DNA of 35,073 nt, taken from Myxococcales bacterium (GTDB taxonomy: Bacteria; Myxococcota_A; Polyangia; Polyangiales; Polyangiaceae). The translations under genes were made by a program, and so were the position numbers. The stretch spans positions 1 to 35,073 of the forward strand of contig JAAZAA010000246.1 in NCBI GenBank assembly GCA_012514535.1, read 5' to 3'. Within the stretch, counting starts at the first letter, position 1. Each line of letters opens with the position of its first letter. Of the stretch, positions 14,442 through 23,488 are shown piece after piece. Below the pieces are notes generated by a model, which made no database searches, was not told where the DNA came from, and was given only the letters and a program-made list of their open reading frames with translations.

Positions 14442-16521
14442 GATGACCGACAAGGCGCGCGAGGAGTTCTTCTCCGAGGCGCAGGAGATCGTCGAGGCCT
14501 TCTCTCGCAATCTCCTGTCGCTGGACGCGTCTCAGCGGAAGGGCCACCCGGATCCGGAGCTCATCAACGAAGCGTTTCGTGCCGTCCACACGCTCAAGGG
14601 GTTGGCTGGGCTGTTCGGGGCGACGCGCCTCGGATCGCTGTCCCACCGCCTCGAGGACCTGCTGGACGCGCTCAGACTCGGGCGCGTGGAGCTCACGCTC
14701 GACGTACTCGACGTGCTCTTCACCTCGGTGACGGTGTTCACGCGCCTGCTCGAGGCGGAGCAGGCGGGGGAGGTGGAGCCACCGGCGGCCCTGCGCGACC
14801 TGCTCGAGGCCATCCAGGCGATCTCCTCGGAGCAGAAGAAGCGCGGCGGACTCGCGGCCACCTACGACCTGGACCCCGGGATGTTGGCGGTGCTCACGGA
14901 GTACGAGGAGCACCGGCTCCGGGTCAACATCGAGAACAACGTCAACCTCTATCGTCTCCGTGTGCGCTTCGAGTTGTCGAGCATCGACAAGGAGCTCGAG
15001 AGCACGAAGGACAAGGCCCGGGAGTTCGGTGAGATCATCACCTATCTCCCCACCGGGGAAGCGAGCAGCGCCGACTCCATCGAGCTCGATCTCCTGATGG
15101 CTTCCCCCGCCGACTATGCGACGGTCGCGGCTGCCCTGGCGGGGGACAACGCCATCCTCGAGGAGATCCCCCGGCGGCAGGTCGGCGGCGCGAGCGCCTC
15201 GGAGGGTGGGGAGGGGGACGAGCTCGCCGTGTCCGAGGACGGCCTCGAGGCGGATCGACTCGACGAGGACGGGCAGAACATCGAGCGCACGGGCAGCCTC
15301 CGCTCGATCACGCAGACGGTGCGGGTGGACATCCGCAAGCTGGACCACCTGATGAACGTTGTCGGTGAGCTCTCGATCGTCGGCAACACGTTGGCGCAGC
15401 TCAGCGAACGCGTGCGCGCCGAGGGCAGTCGGCAGGTGGCCATGGAACTCCATCGCCTCCAGCGCAACTACGCCCGACGCCTGACGGAGATCCAGGACGG
15501 CATCCTGGAGATGCGCATGGTGCCGCTGGGCCAGGTCTTCGAGCGCTTGGCGCGGGCGGTTCGGCAGATGAGCCGAGAGCTGGGCAAGGAGATCCGGCTC
15601 GTGATCACGGGCGCCGAGACGGAGATCGACAAGCTCATCGTCGAGGAGCTGAGCGATCCGCTCATGCACATGATCCGCAACGCCATCGACCACGGCATCG
15701 AGCCCGTGGAGGAGCGCGAGGCCGTCGGCAAGCCCGCGGCCGGCACGATCGCCCTGAACGCCTACCAGAAGGGCAACCACGTGATGCTCGAGGTGGAGGA
15801 CGACGGGCGCGGCATCGACGAGGCCGCCCTGATCCGGCGGGCGGTGTCCTTCGGGGCGGTGGACAAGGGGGCGGCGGCCGAGCTGACTCGGGAGGAGATC
15901 CTCAGTCTGGTGTTCTTGCCCGGGGTGAGCACGCGGCAGGAGGTCGGCGATCTTTCGGGGCGCGGCGTGGGCATGGACGTCGTGAAGACGAACATCGCCA
16001 AGCTCGGTGGCGTCATCGACCTGCACAGCGAGGCGGGGATCGGCACCAAGGTGACGATCACGCTCCCGATCACGCTGGCCATCGTGCGCTCGCTGCTCGT
16101 GCAGTGCGGCCCCCAGGTGTTCGCCGTGCCACTGTCCACGGTCTCCGAGGCGCTGACCTTCGACGGCACGGGCACCCGCCAGGTCGAGGGACGCGAGGTG
16201 ATGACGCTGCGCGGCAGCACGTTGCCCCTGTGCCGGCTCGCCGATCTGCTCATGATCCCCGAATACCCGAGACCCGCGCGAGAGTTCGTCGTGGTCACCA
16301 CCATGGGCGACCGCCGCCTCGGGCTCATCGTCGACTACCTGGTGGGCCAGCAGGACATCGTCATCAAGCCCCTGGGTGCTTCCTTGGGCTCGGTGCGCGG
16401 CTTCGCCGGGGCCTCGGAGCTCGGCGATCAGCGCGTGGGCCTGGTGCTCGACACGGCGGCCATCATCGAGGAGGTGTTGACGCCCACCGAGATGCGACGA
16501 CACGAGGTGCGCCATGGCTGA
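14434..16521 (+). CDS. cheA: Chemotaxis-type histidine kinase CheA
   Basis: The 695-residue protein has CheA domains in order. The N-terminal HPt domain carries phospho-accepting H52 in AVHTLKGLAG. A region at about 145-265 starting LTEYEEHRLR takes the place of the usual P2 response-regulator-binding domain. An acidic linker is followed by the dimerisation helices (RKLDHLMNVVGELSIVGNTL), then the ATP-binding domain with N box MIRNAIDHGIE, DDGRGID and GRGVGMDVVKTNI, and a C-terminal CheW-like domain. It autophosphorylates and passes phosphate to CheY and CheB. There is no fused receiver domain, unlike FrzE. The start ATG 14434 overlaps the end of cheY; ATG 14443 is an alternative. It overlaps the first cheW by eight bases, indicating translational coupling. 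Confidence 0.93.
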   Translation: MVEMTDKAREEFFSEAQEIVEAFSRNLLSLDASQRKGHPDPELINEAFRAVHTLKGLAGLFGATRLGSLSHRLEDLLDALRLGRVELTLDVLDVLFTSVTVFTRLLEAEQAGEVEPPAALRDLLEAIQAISSEQKKRGGLAATYDLDPGMLAVLTEYEEHRLRVNIENNVNLYRLRVRFELSSIDKELESTKDKAREFGEIITYLPTGEASSADSIELDLLMASPADYATVAAALAGDNAILEEIPRRQVGGASASEGGEGDELAVSEDGLEADRLDEDGQNIERTGSLRSITQTVRVDIRKLDHLMNVVGELSIVGNTLAQLSERVRAEGSRQVAMELHRLQRNYARRLTEIQDGILEMRMVPLGQVFERLARAVRQMSRELGKEIRLVITGAETEIDKLIVEELSDPLMHMIRNAIDHGIEPVEEREAVGKPAAGTIALNAYQKGNHVMLEVEDDGRGIDEAALIRRAVSFGAVDKGAAAELTREEILSLVFLPGVSTRQEVGDLSGRGVGMDVVKTNIAKLGGVIDLHSEAGIGTKVTITLPITLAIVRSLLVQCGPQVFAVPLSTVSEALTFDGTGTRQVEGREVMTLRGSTLPLCRLADLLMIPEYPRPAREFVVVTTMGDRRLGLIVDYLVGQQDIVIKPLGASLGSVRGFAGASELGDQRVGLVLDTAAIIEEVLTPTEMRRHEVRHG

Positions 16522-17005
16522 TCTGGCGCGGGCGATGTCGCGGAGCGCCATTCGGCGCGGCGCGGACGGTCCGGTGCAGGAGTTCCTGGCGTTCACCCTG
16601 GCGGGGGAGCTCTATGGGGTCTCCCTCAACAAGGTGCGTCAGATCGTGACGCCGCCGCCCATCACCTACGTGCCACGAGCGCCGCGGGACGTGCTCGGGA
16701 TCTGTAGCGTGCGCGGGTTGCTCACCACGGTGGTGGATCTGCGACTGCGGCTGCGGGTGGCGGATTCGCCCCTCACGAAGAGAGCACGTATCCTGCTCAC
16801 TCAGGTGGACGACGGCGAGATGATCGGACTGCTGGTGGACGAGGTGCGTCACGTGCTGCGGCTCAGCGACTCCCAGATCGAGGTCGCGAGCCACGCCCTG
16901 GGCGGCGAGCTCTCCGAGCACGTGCGGGGCATCGCGCGCCCCGGGGGGCGTGAGATCATGGTGCTCTTGGATCTGTCGACCATCGTGGCGAGCGAGCACA
17001 GGTGA
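16514..17005 (+). CDS. cheW: CheW-like coupling protein (first copy)
   Basis: This is a 163-residue single CheW domain preceded by a roughly 20-residue N-terminal extension. Recognisable segments are FLAFTLAGELYGVSLNKVRQIV, ITYVPRAPRDVLGICSVRG, TTVVDLRLRL and GLLVDEVRHVLRL. The second Gly of the usual NLRG-type motif region is written SVRG. CheW links CheA to receptors, and here it presumably serves the CheA encoded just upstream. The ATG at 16514 has GAGGTG about four bases upstream and overlaps the end of cheA by eight bases. A second, different cheW follows 25 bp downstream. Confidence 0.9.
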   Translation: MADLARAMSRSAIRRGADGPVQEFLAFTLAGELYGVSLNKVRQIVTPPPITYVPRAPRDVLGICSVRGLLTTVVDLRLRLRVADSPLTKRARILLTQVDDGEMIGLLVDEVRHVLRLSDSQIEVASHALGGELSEHVRGIARPGGREIMVLLDLSTIVASEHR

Positions 17006-17030
17006 GCGGACGGGCATTCGAGGCAAGGTG

Positions 17031-17525
17031 ATGAGCAAGGGTCACGACATGCACGACGAGCGCGGCTTCGTGGGGTTCTCCCTCGGCGACGTGCACTACG
17101 CGGTGCCCATCGGGCGCGTGCGCGAGATCGTCAATCCGCTCCCGCTCACCGAGTTGCCGCACGCGCCCGCCGCCGTCGCGGGGGTCGCCGATCACCGGGG
17201 CGAGGTGGTGCCCGTCGTGGACCTGCGGGCGCGCTTCGGCCTGCCGCGCCAGGAGGATCAGCGCCGGACGAAGTGGGTCCTCGTGGATCTCCAGGGACGG
17301 ACGGTGGGCCTCCGCGTCGACAACGTGACGGAGGTCTTCGGGCAGGCCGGCGCGCCCCTGCGCCCCGCACCCGAGCTCGGCGCCGGCGACGACGTGCGCG
17401 GGCTCGCGGGCGTCATCACCCACGAAGGTCGCATGAAGTTCGTCCTCGATCTGGACCGCATCGAAACCCTGACGCGGGGGCTCCAGGAGCCGAACCTGCT
17501 GGGAGCGGCGGGAGGGGGAGCTTGA
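17031..17525 (+). CDS. cheW: CheW-like coupling protein (second copy)
   Basis: The protein is 164 residues from ATG 17031. It has a CheW domain with FVGFSLGDVHYAVPIGRVREIV, LTELPHAPAAVAGVADHRGE, VPVVDLRARFGLP, WVLVDLQGRTVGLRVDNVTEV and a final GRMKFVLDLDRIE. It is clearly diverged from the neighbouring CheW, so the two are not a recent duplication. Two CheWs in one system can bridge different receptors or CheA sites; which is true here is unknown. GTG at 17028 is an alternative start, and GAGG lies 8-9 bases upstream of the ATG. Its TGA overlaps the TTG start of the HEAT-repeat gene (TTGA). Confidence 0.88.
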   Translation: MSKGHDMHDERGFVGFSLGDVHYAVPIGRVREIVNPLPLTELPHAPAAVAGVADHRGEVVPVVDLRARFGLPRQEDQRRTKWVLVDLQGRTVGLRVDNVTEVFGQAGAPLRPAPELGAGDDVRGLAGVITHEGRMKFVLDLDRIETLTRGLQEPNLLGAAGGGA

Positions 17526-19666
17526 CCCTCACGGAGATCGCCCAAGCGCTCGGCTCGGAGGACCCGGAGGAGCGCCGCGTCGCTGCGGGCCGCCTGGTGG
17601 ACGCCGGTGCCGGCACCGTCCACCTGATTTTGCGCGCCCTGCGCGATCCGGACTGGCGCGTGCGGGAGGAGGCGCGGCAGGTGGCGCGTTTCCGTGCCCC
17701 CGATCCGGAGCTGTTGGCGGCGCTGATCGAGGCCATGTCCGCGCCCGAGGAGATGGGCGTGGAGAGCGTCGGGCTCCGCAACGCCGCGGTGGACGCGCTG
17801 GGCGCCTTCGGGGAAGCCGCCGTGGGGGCGCTCGCGCAGCGCATCCCGGATCTGGACGCCGACGGCCGCAAGCTGGCGGTGGAGGCCTTGGCGGCGACCG
17901 CGCACCCGAGCGCCCTGGCCGTCCTGCGCTCGATGCTCGACGACGAGGACGCCAACGTGCGGGCGGCGGCCCTCGAGGCGGTGGCGAACCTCGGCTCGGT
18001 CTCCGTCGACGAGGCCGTCGGTGTGCTCGAGGCATGCCTCGACGATCCCGATCAGTTCGTGCGGCTGATTGCCCTGAACGGGTTGAACCAGCTGGGCGCT
18101 TCTCTGCCCTGGAGCCGCATCGAGCCTTGCTTCCGGCACACGGTGCTGCGGCGCGCGGCCCTCGAGGCGGCGGGGCGCTCCGGCGCCCCCCAGGCGGCGG
18201 AGGTGCTCGCGGAGCAGCTGAGCGCCCAGCGGGGCTCGGGACCCGAGTTCGTCGCCACCCTGCGCGCGACGGCGAGCCTGGCTCAGCGCGGAGGGGAGGG
18301 GCGCGCCGCCCTCGCCGCGAAGCTGGCCCACCTGCCCGCGCTGGCCCGCAAGCGGCTCCTGGACCTCGCGGCCTCCGACGGCGAGGAGCTGGTCAACCGT
18401 CGCTGCGCGGTCTCCCTCTTGGGGCTGCTGGGAGGAGAAGATGCCGCCCGCGTCGCCGTGGCGGCCTTGGGGGACGATCGGGTGCTCGAGGAGGCCGAGG
18501 TGGCCGTCTGCGATCTGGGCGAGGCGGCGACGGCCGTGTTGGCACGTGCCGTCCAGGCCTCCGAGGGGAGCGAGCGCGCCGCGGCGGTGGAGCTCCTGGG
18601 GCGCGTGGCGGCGGACCTCGACGAGCGCGCCCGCGCCGAGGCGGTGCGGGTCATCCGGGGGAGCTTGCAGGACGAGTCCCTGGAGGTGGTCCGCGCAGCC
18701 CTCGACGTCCTCGGAGACATGGGTGACGCGAGCTGCCTGCACGCGGTGGGCGCCTTGCTGTCCGAAGGCACCGATCCGTTGGTGCACCGGCCCGGGGAGG
18801 GAGCGCTCGCGGCGTTGGCCCAGCGCTGGCCCCGCGAGGCCCTCGCGGTGATCGAGGCGCCGGGGACGGACCCGTACCCCGCTCTGGTGATGGTCAGCGC
18901 GTTGGGGCAGCTGGCCCGCGTCACCGAGGACGCGCCCCTGTCGGTCGAGCGCTGCGTGCCGCGCCTCTGCGGCGGTCTCAGCCACGCTCGGGCCGCGATC
19001 CGCCGCGTGGCCCTCGAGGGGCTCGCCGCTCTCGGCGATCACACCTGCGCGGAGGAGGTCGTCTTCGCCCTCACCGACGAGGAGCCCGAAGTGCGCACCG
19101 CTGCCGTGCAGGCGCTCGGACGGCTCCGCGCCCCGGACGGCACCGCCGTCGGCCTCGAGCAGCTGCTCGCGATCCTCGACAGCGGGCGTGACACGGAGCT
19201 CATGGCCATGGCCGCCGAAGCGCTGGGGGATCTCGGCCCGCCAGACATGCTGCAAGGTCTGGCGCCCTTGGCCCGCGGCTCCGATCCCCGGGTGGCGGTC
19301 GCCGCCGTGGAGGCCATCGCGCGCCTCCCGATGCCGCGGCGCCTGGAGGTGCTCCGCCCCGTGCTCGATCATCGAGACGCGGAGGTGGTCAAGGCCACCC
19401 TGCGGGCCCTCGGGGACGAGCGGGATCCGCGCGTGCTCGTGCAAGTGGGACGCTGCCTCGACCACGAATCCTGGGACGTGCGCCGCCAGGCGGCGGACAT
19501 GCTCGGCCGGCTGGGGGGAGAAGCCGAGGTGCAGCTCTTGCGGGCTCGCCTCGAGGCGGAGCAGGAGCCGCTGGTACGGGAAGCGCTGCAACGTGCTCTC
19601 GAGGAGCTCGGTGCGCTCAAGCGCACCCCGACCCACCCTCAGCCTGGGAGCCATCGAATTCGATGA
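17522..19666 (+). CDS. HEAT-repeat protein within chemosensory operon
   Basis: The protein is 714 residues and consists almost wholly of HEAT/PBS-lyase-type helical repeats. Repeat cores are DPEERRVAAGRLVDAG, DPDWRVREEARQVARF, DEDANVRAAALEAVANLG, DESLEVVRAALDVLGDMG, DEEPEVRTAAVQALGRL, HRDAEVVKATLRALGDE and SWDVRRQAADMLGRLGGE. No catalytic domain, signal peptide or membrane helix is seen, so it is probably a cytoplasmic protein-binding solenoid. The start is TTG at 17522: it overlaps the cheW stop as TTGA and has a strong GGGAGGGGGAG ribosome-binding site. The longer frame upstream only repeats shadow sequence. It overlaps cheR by four bases. Some myxobacterial Che operons (I recall Cpc7 in Myxococcus Che7) also carry a HEAT protein. 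Its role in this system is unknown. Confidence 0.85.
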   Translation: MTLTEIAQALGSEDPEERRVAAGRLVDAGAGTVHLILRALRDPDWRVREEARQVARFRAPDPELLAALIEAMSAPEEMGVESVGLRNAAVDALGAFGEAAVGALAQRIPDLDADGRKLAVEALAATAHPSALAVLRSMLDDEDANVRAAALEAVANLGSVSVDEAVGVLEACLDDPDQFVRLIALNGLNQLGASLPWSRIEPCFRHTVLRRAALEAAGRSGAPQAAEVLAEQLSAQRGSGPEFVATLRATASLAQRGGEGRAALAAKLAHLPALARKRLLDLAASDGEELVNRRCAVSLLGLLGGEDAARVAVAALGDDRVLEEAEVAVCDLGEAATAVLARAVQASEGSERAAAVELLGRVAADLDERARAEAVRVIRGSLQDESLEVVRAALDVLGDMGDASCLHAVGALLSEGTDPLVHRPGEGALAALAQRWPREALAVIEAPGTDPYPALVMVSALGQLARVTEDAPLSVERCVPRLCGGLSHARAAIRRVALEGLAALGDHTCAEEVVFALTDEEPEVRTAAVQALGRLRAPDGTAVGLEQLLAILDSGRDTELMAMAAEALGDLGPPDMLQGLAPLARGSDPRVAVAAVEAIARLPMPRRLEVLRPVLDHRDAEVVKATLRALGDERDPRVLVQVGRCLDHESWDVRRQAADMLGRLGGEAEVQLLRARLEAEQEPLVREALQRALEELGALKRTPTHPQPGSHRIR

Positions 19667-20556
19667 AGTTGGGGGGATTCGGGGCACGCTTTCGGCTGAT
19701 GCCCGAGGAGTTTCGTCTGCTGCGTGATCTCATCAACGAGCGGGCAGGGCTCCACTTCGGCGACGACTCGATGTTCGTGTTCGAGCGTCGCCTCGGAGAT
19801 CGAGCGTCCGCCCTGGGGCTCGACGGGTTCGCCGCCTACTACAAGCACCTGCGTTTCTCACCCCAGGGCGCCGAGGAACTCGAGCTCGCCCTCGAGGTGC
19901 TGACGACGAAGGAGACGTACTTCTTCCGCCAGGAGTACCAGCTCAGGTCGTTCCAGCAGGAGCTGCTGCCGCGGCTGGCGGAGGCCAACGCCTCGCAGCG
20001 TCGCCTCAACGTGTGGAGCGCCGGCTGCTCCACGGGTGAGGAGGTGTATACGCTGGCCATCCTCATCCTGGAGTCCGGGCTCTTCGAGGGCTGGGACGTC
20101 CACGTGATCGGGAGCGACCTGTGCCGCTCCAACGTGGCGGCGGGGCGTCGCGGCGTGTACCGCCCCAGCTCGTTTCGCACCACGACCCCGCTCATGCGAC
20201 AGCGGTACTTCGAGGAGCGCAGCGACGGCACCCACGTGGTCGAGCGCCTCAAGCGCTTCTGCCACTTCGGGCAGGTCAACCTCCTCGACGCGGAGCGAGC
20301 GCGGACCGTGGGGCGCGTCGACGTCGTGTTTTGTCGGAACGTGCTCATCTACTTCGACGAGCGCTCCCGCAGGAAGGTCATCGACACCCTCTACGATCGA
20401 CTGGTCCCCGGTGGCTACTTGCTCCTGGGTCATTCAGAATCCCTGCTGCACGTCTCCACGGCGTTCGAGCTGGTTCACCTCAAGGAAGATCTCGTGTACC
20501 GAAAGCCCGTCTCGCAGCCTCGCGGTAACAGCGCCCCCCAGCGAGGGCGTTCATGA
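19663..20556 (+). CDS. cheR: Chemoreceptor methyltransferase CheR
   Basis: The 297-residue protein has an N-terminal helical domain (residues about 12-80; EEFRLLRDLINERAGLHFG, VLTTKETYFFRQ) and a C-terminal SAM-binding domain with NVWSAGCSTGEEVYTLAIL, VIGSDLCRSNVAAGRRGVY, DVVFCRNVLIYFDE and LVPGGYLLLGHSESL. These are standard CheR motifs. It methylates glutamates on receptor cytoplasmic helices using S-adenosylmethionine. No receptor gene is in this window, so its substrate must be encoded elsewhere or be an unrecognised protein. The ATG overlaps the HEAT gene stop (ATGA) and its own stop overlaps the cheB start by four bases. Confidence 0.95.
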   Translation: MKLGGFGARFRLMPEEFRLLRDLINERAGLHFGDDSMFVFERRLGDRASALGLDGFAAYYKHLRFSPQGAEELELALEVLTTKETYFFRQEYQLRSFQQELLPRLAEANASQRRLNVWSAGCSTGEEVYTLAILILESGLFEGWDVHVIGSDLCRSNVAAGRRGVYRPSSFRTTTPLMRQRYFEERSDGTHVVERLKRFCHFGQVNLLDAERARTVGRVDVVFCRNVLIYFDERSRRKVIDTLYDRLVPGGYLLLGHSESLLHVSTAFELVHLKEDLVYRKPVSQPRGNSAPQRGRS

Positions 20557-21608
20557 CGTCGCCCGGGGCCCCCTCCGAGCTGCGCGTCCTGGTGGTGGAC
20601 GACTCGGCCTTCAACCGGCGGAGCATCAGCGACATGATCTCCGACTCGCCCGGCGTGCGCGTCGTGGGCAAGGCGGCGGACGGCGAAGAGGCGCTGCGGC
20701 TGGTGCACGTCATGGAGCCGGACGTGGTCACCCTCGATCTCGAGATGCCGAAGATGGACGGCTTCACCTTCCTGCGCATCCTCATGAGCCGGACGCCGAT
20801 GCCCGTCATCGTGGTGTCGAGCTACTCGCAGAAGGAGAACGTCTTCAAGGCGCTCGAGCTCGGTGCCCTCGACTTCGTCGCCAAGCCGGACACGATGACG
20901 ACCGACGTCACGGCCGTGCGCCAGGAGCTGCTCGCCAAGATCGGCCTGGCGCGCCAGATCCGCGCGCGGACCCGGCAGGTGGCGCGACCCGTCGTGGAGG
21001 CGACCTCGTCGGCGCGGCTCGTGGCCGACAAGGCGGGCGCTCCGAACCAGGTGGTGGTCATCGGCTCGTCGACGGGGGGCCCCAGCGCGCTGATGGAGAT
21101 CCTCAGCGCGTTGCCCAAGGAGTCCCGGGCGGCGGTGCTCATCGCTCAACACATGCCCGACAAGTTCACGCGGACCTTCGCCGAGCGCCTCGACAAGCGC
21201 TGTCAGGTGACCGTCCGCGAGGCCCAGAACGACGACCCCGTGCTCGCGGGGCACGTGTACCTCTGCCCGGGGCGGCACTGCATGGAGCTGACGCGGGTGG
21301 GGAGCGAGCTGCGGCTGCGTGTGGTGCAGCCCGGTCCGGAAGATCGCTACGTGCCGAGCGCCGATCGGCTCTTCCACAGCGCCGCCGACGTGCTCGCAGA
21401 CAAGGTGCTCGGCGTGGTCTTGACGGGCATGGGCGACGACGGCGCTCGGGGCACCGTGCAGGTCCATGGGCGCGGCGGGCGGGTCATCGCCGAGCACGAG
21501 TCGTCGGCGGTCGTGTACGGCATGCCCCGGGCGGCGGTGCGGACCGGATGTGTCGAGCGCAGCCTGACCATCCGCGGGATCGCCGATCTGTTGGCCACCC
21601 TCGGCTGA
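20553..21608 (+). CDS. cheB: Protein-glutamate methylesterase/response regulator CheB
   Basis: The 351-residue protein has an N-terminal receiver domain with acidic residues D16/D17, phospho-acceptor D62 in LDLEMPKMDGFTF and a lysine in FVAKPD. A linker and then a C-terminal methylesterase domain follow. The catalytic triad is S173 in GSSTGGPSAL, H200 in IAQHMP and D296 in TGMGDDGARG. When phosphorylated by CheA it removes receptor methyl groups, opposing CheR. It is the last gene of the operon and overlaps cheR by four bases (ATGA). No clear terminator directly follows; the downstream gap holds an 18-bp tandem repeat and a small hairpin. Confidence 0.95.
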   Translation: MTSPGAPSELRVLVVDDSAFNRRSISDMISDSPGVRVVGKAADGEEALRLVHVMEPDVVTLDLEMPKMDGFTFLRILMSRTPMPVIVVSSYSQKENVFKALELGALDFVAKPDTMTTDVTAVRQELLAKIGLARQIRARTRQVARPVVEATSSARLVADKAGAPNQVVVIGSSTGGPSALMEILSALPKESRAAVLIAQHMPDKFTRTFAERLDKRCQVTVREAQNDDPVLAGHVYLCPGRHCMELTRVGSELRLRVVQPGPEDRYVPSADRLFHSAADVLADKVLGVVLTGMGDDGARGTVQVHGRGGRVIAEHESSAVVYGMPRAAVRTGCVERSLTIRGIADLLATLG

Positions 21609-21685
21609 GCGCGGGCGTCGGCCCGGTGCTCGCGTCGGCTGGTGTTCGAGGTCCCCGTGCTGGGCCGGGTGCTCGCGGCGACCCG

Positions 21686-21721
21686 TGCCCGGGGGCGTGC
21701 CGGTGCCCGGGGGCGTGCTGG
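21686..21721. repeat. 18-bp tandem repeat in the cheB-htrA gap
   Basis: TGCCCGGGGGCGTGCCGG at 21686-21703 is followed by TGCCCGGGGGCGTGCTGG at 21704-21721 and a partial third copy beginning TGCCCCGG. It is intergenic, about 80-110 bp after the cheB stop. Confidence 0.75.
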
Positions 21722-21774
21722 TGCCCCGGTGCTCGCCGCGGAGGGGCGGTGGCCGTATCCTCGGGGCCCCTCCG

Positions 21775-21795
21775 GGTGTGATTTTTCATCGCACC
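21775..21795 (+). other. Hairpin with T-rich loop between cheB and htrA
   Basis: GGTGTGAT pairs with ATCGCACC (one G-T wobble) around the loop TTTTC. It is locally AT-rich in an otherwise GC-rich gap. There is no trailing T-run, so a classical terminator is doubtful. It lies about 60 bp upstream of the htrA ATG and could be an operator or a processing site. Confidence 0.35.
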
Positions 21796-21857
21796 GAGCC
21801 GGAATGAGCTGCCCCGGTGGACGGTTGGCACCGGGGACGTCACCCAGAGGACCACCG

Positions 21858-23296
<1,439 letters not shown>

Positions 23297-23306
<10 letters not shown>

Positions 23307-23334
23307 CCCGGGGTCGTTGAAGTGACCCTGGGTC
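23297..23334. repeat. 19-bp tandem duplication spanning the htrA stop codon
   Basis: GTTGAAGTGACCCGGGGTC at 23297-23315 is followed by GTTGAAGTGACCCTGGGTC at 23316-23334, one mismatch. The htrA TGA (23304-23306) is in the first copy; the second TGA is in another frame. Confidence 0.85.
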
Positions 23335-23340
23335 CCGCTG

Positions 23341-23369
23341 CGACCGGTCCGACGTGATCGGACCGGTCG
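23341..23369. terminator. Strong perfect hairpin downstream of htrA
   Basis: Twelve-base arms (23341-23352 and 23358-23369, core GACCGGTCCGA / TCGGACCGGTC) are perfectly complementary around the loop CGTGA. It lies 35 bp after the htrA stop. There is no T-run after the stem on either strand, so it may be a rho-independent-like or processing stem, or a protein-binding palindrome. Confidence 0.5.
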
Positions 23370-23451
23370 AGCGATGGACCGCATGACCCGATCGAGTCAG
23401 CCCTGCGGACCGAGGCGGAAAATCAAGAAAGCGGCGCAGAACGCCTGGGAT

Positions 23452-23480
23452 TTGACCTGTTCGGGGCGTGTCGTTAGGAC
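23452..23480 (+). promoter_or_regulatory. Putative sigma-70-type promoter of the mltD-like gene
   Basis: TTGACC at 23452-23457 (five of six consensus -35 bases) and TAGGAC at 23475-23480 are separated by exactly 17 bp. The expected start of transcription is within a few bases of the ATG at 23489. The overlapping AGGA could instead act as a ribosome-binding site. Confidence 0.45.
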
Positions 23481-23488
23481 TGGACGCT

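Noticed and set aside
14365-16596. 743-codon minus-strand ORF opposite cheA.
   Set aside because: It is a His/Leu/Asp-rich shadow with no domain signature; cheA on the plus strand has all kinase motifs.
17258-19687. 809-codon minus-strand ORF opposite the HEAT-repeat gene.
   Set aside because: Its composition is Arg/His/Gly-rich without recognisable motifs, and the opposite frame has regular HEAT repeats plus a strong ribosome-binding site.
21642-21857. Upstream in-frame extension of htrA.
   Set aside because: The extension is repetitive Ala/Gly/Arg sequence, while the ATG at 21858 has AGAGGA at the right distance and starts a signal peptide.
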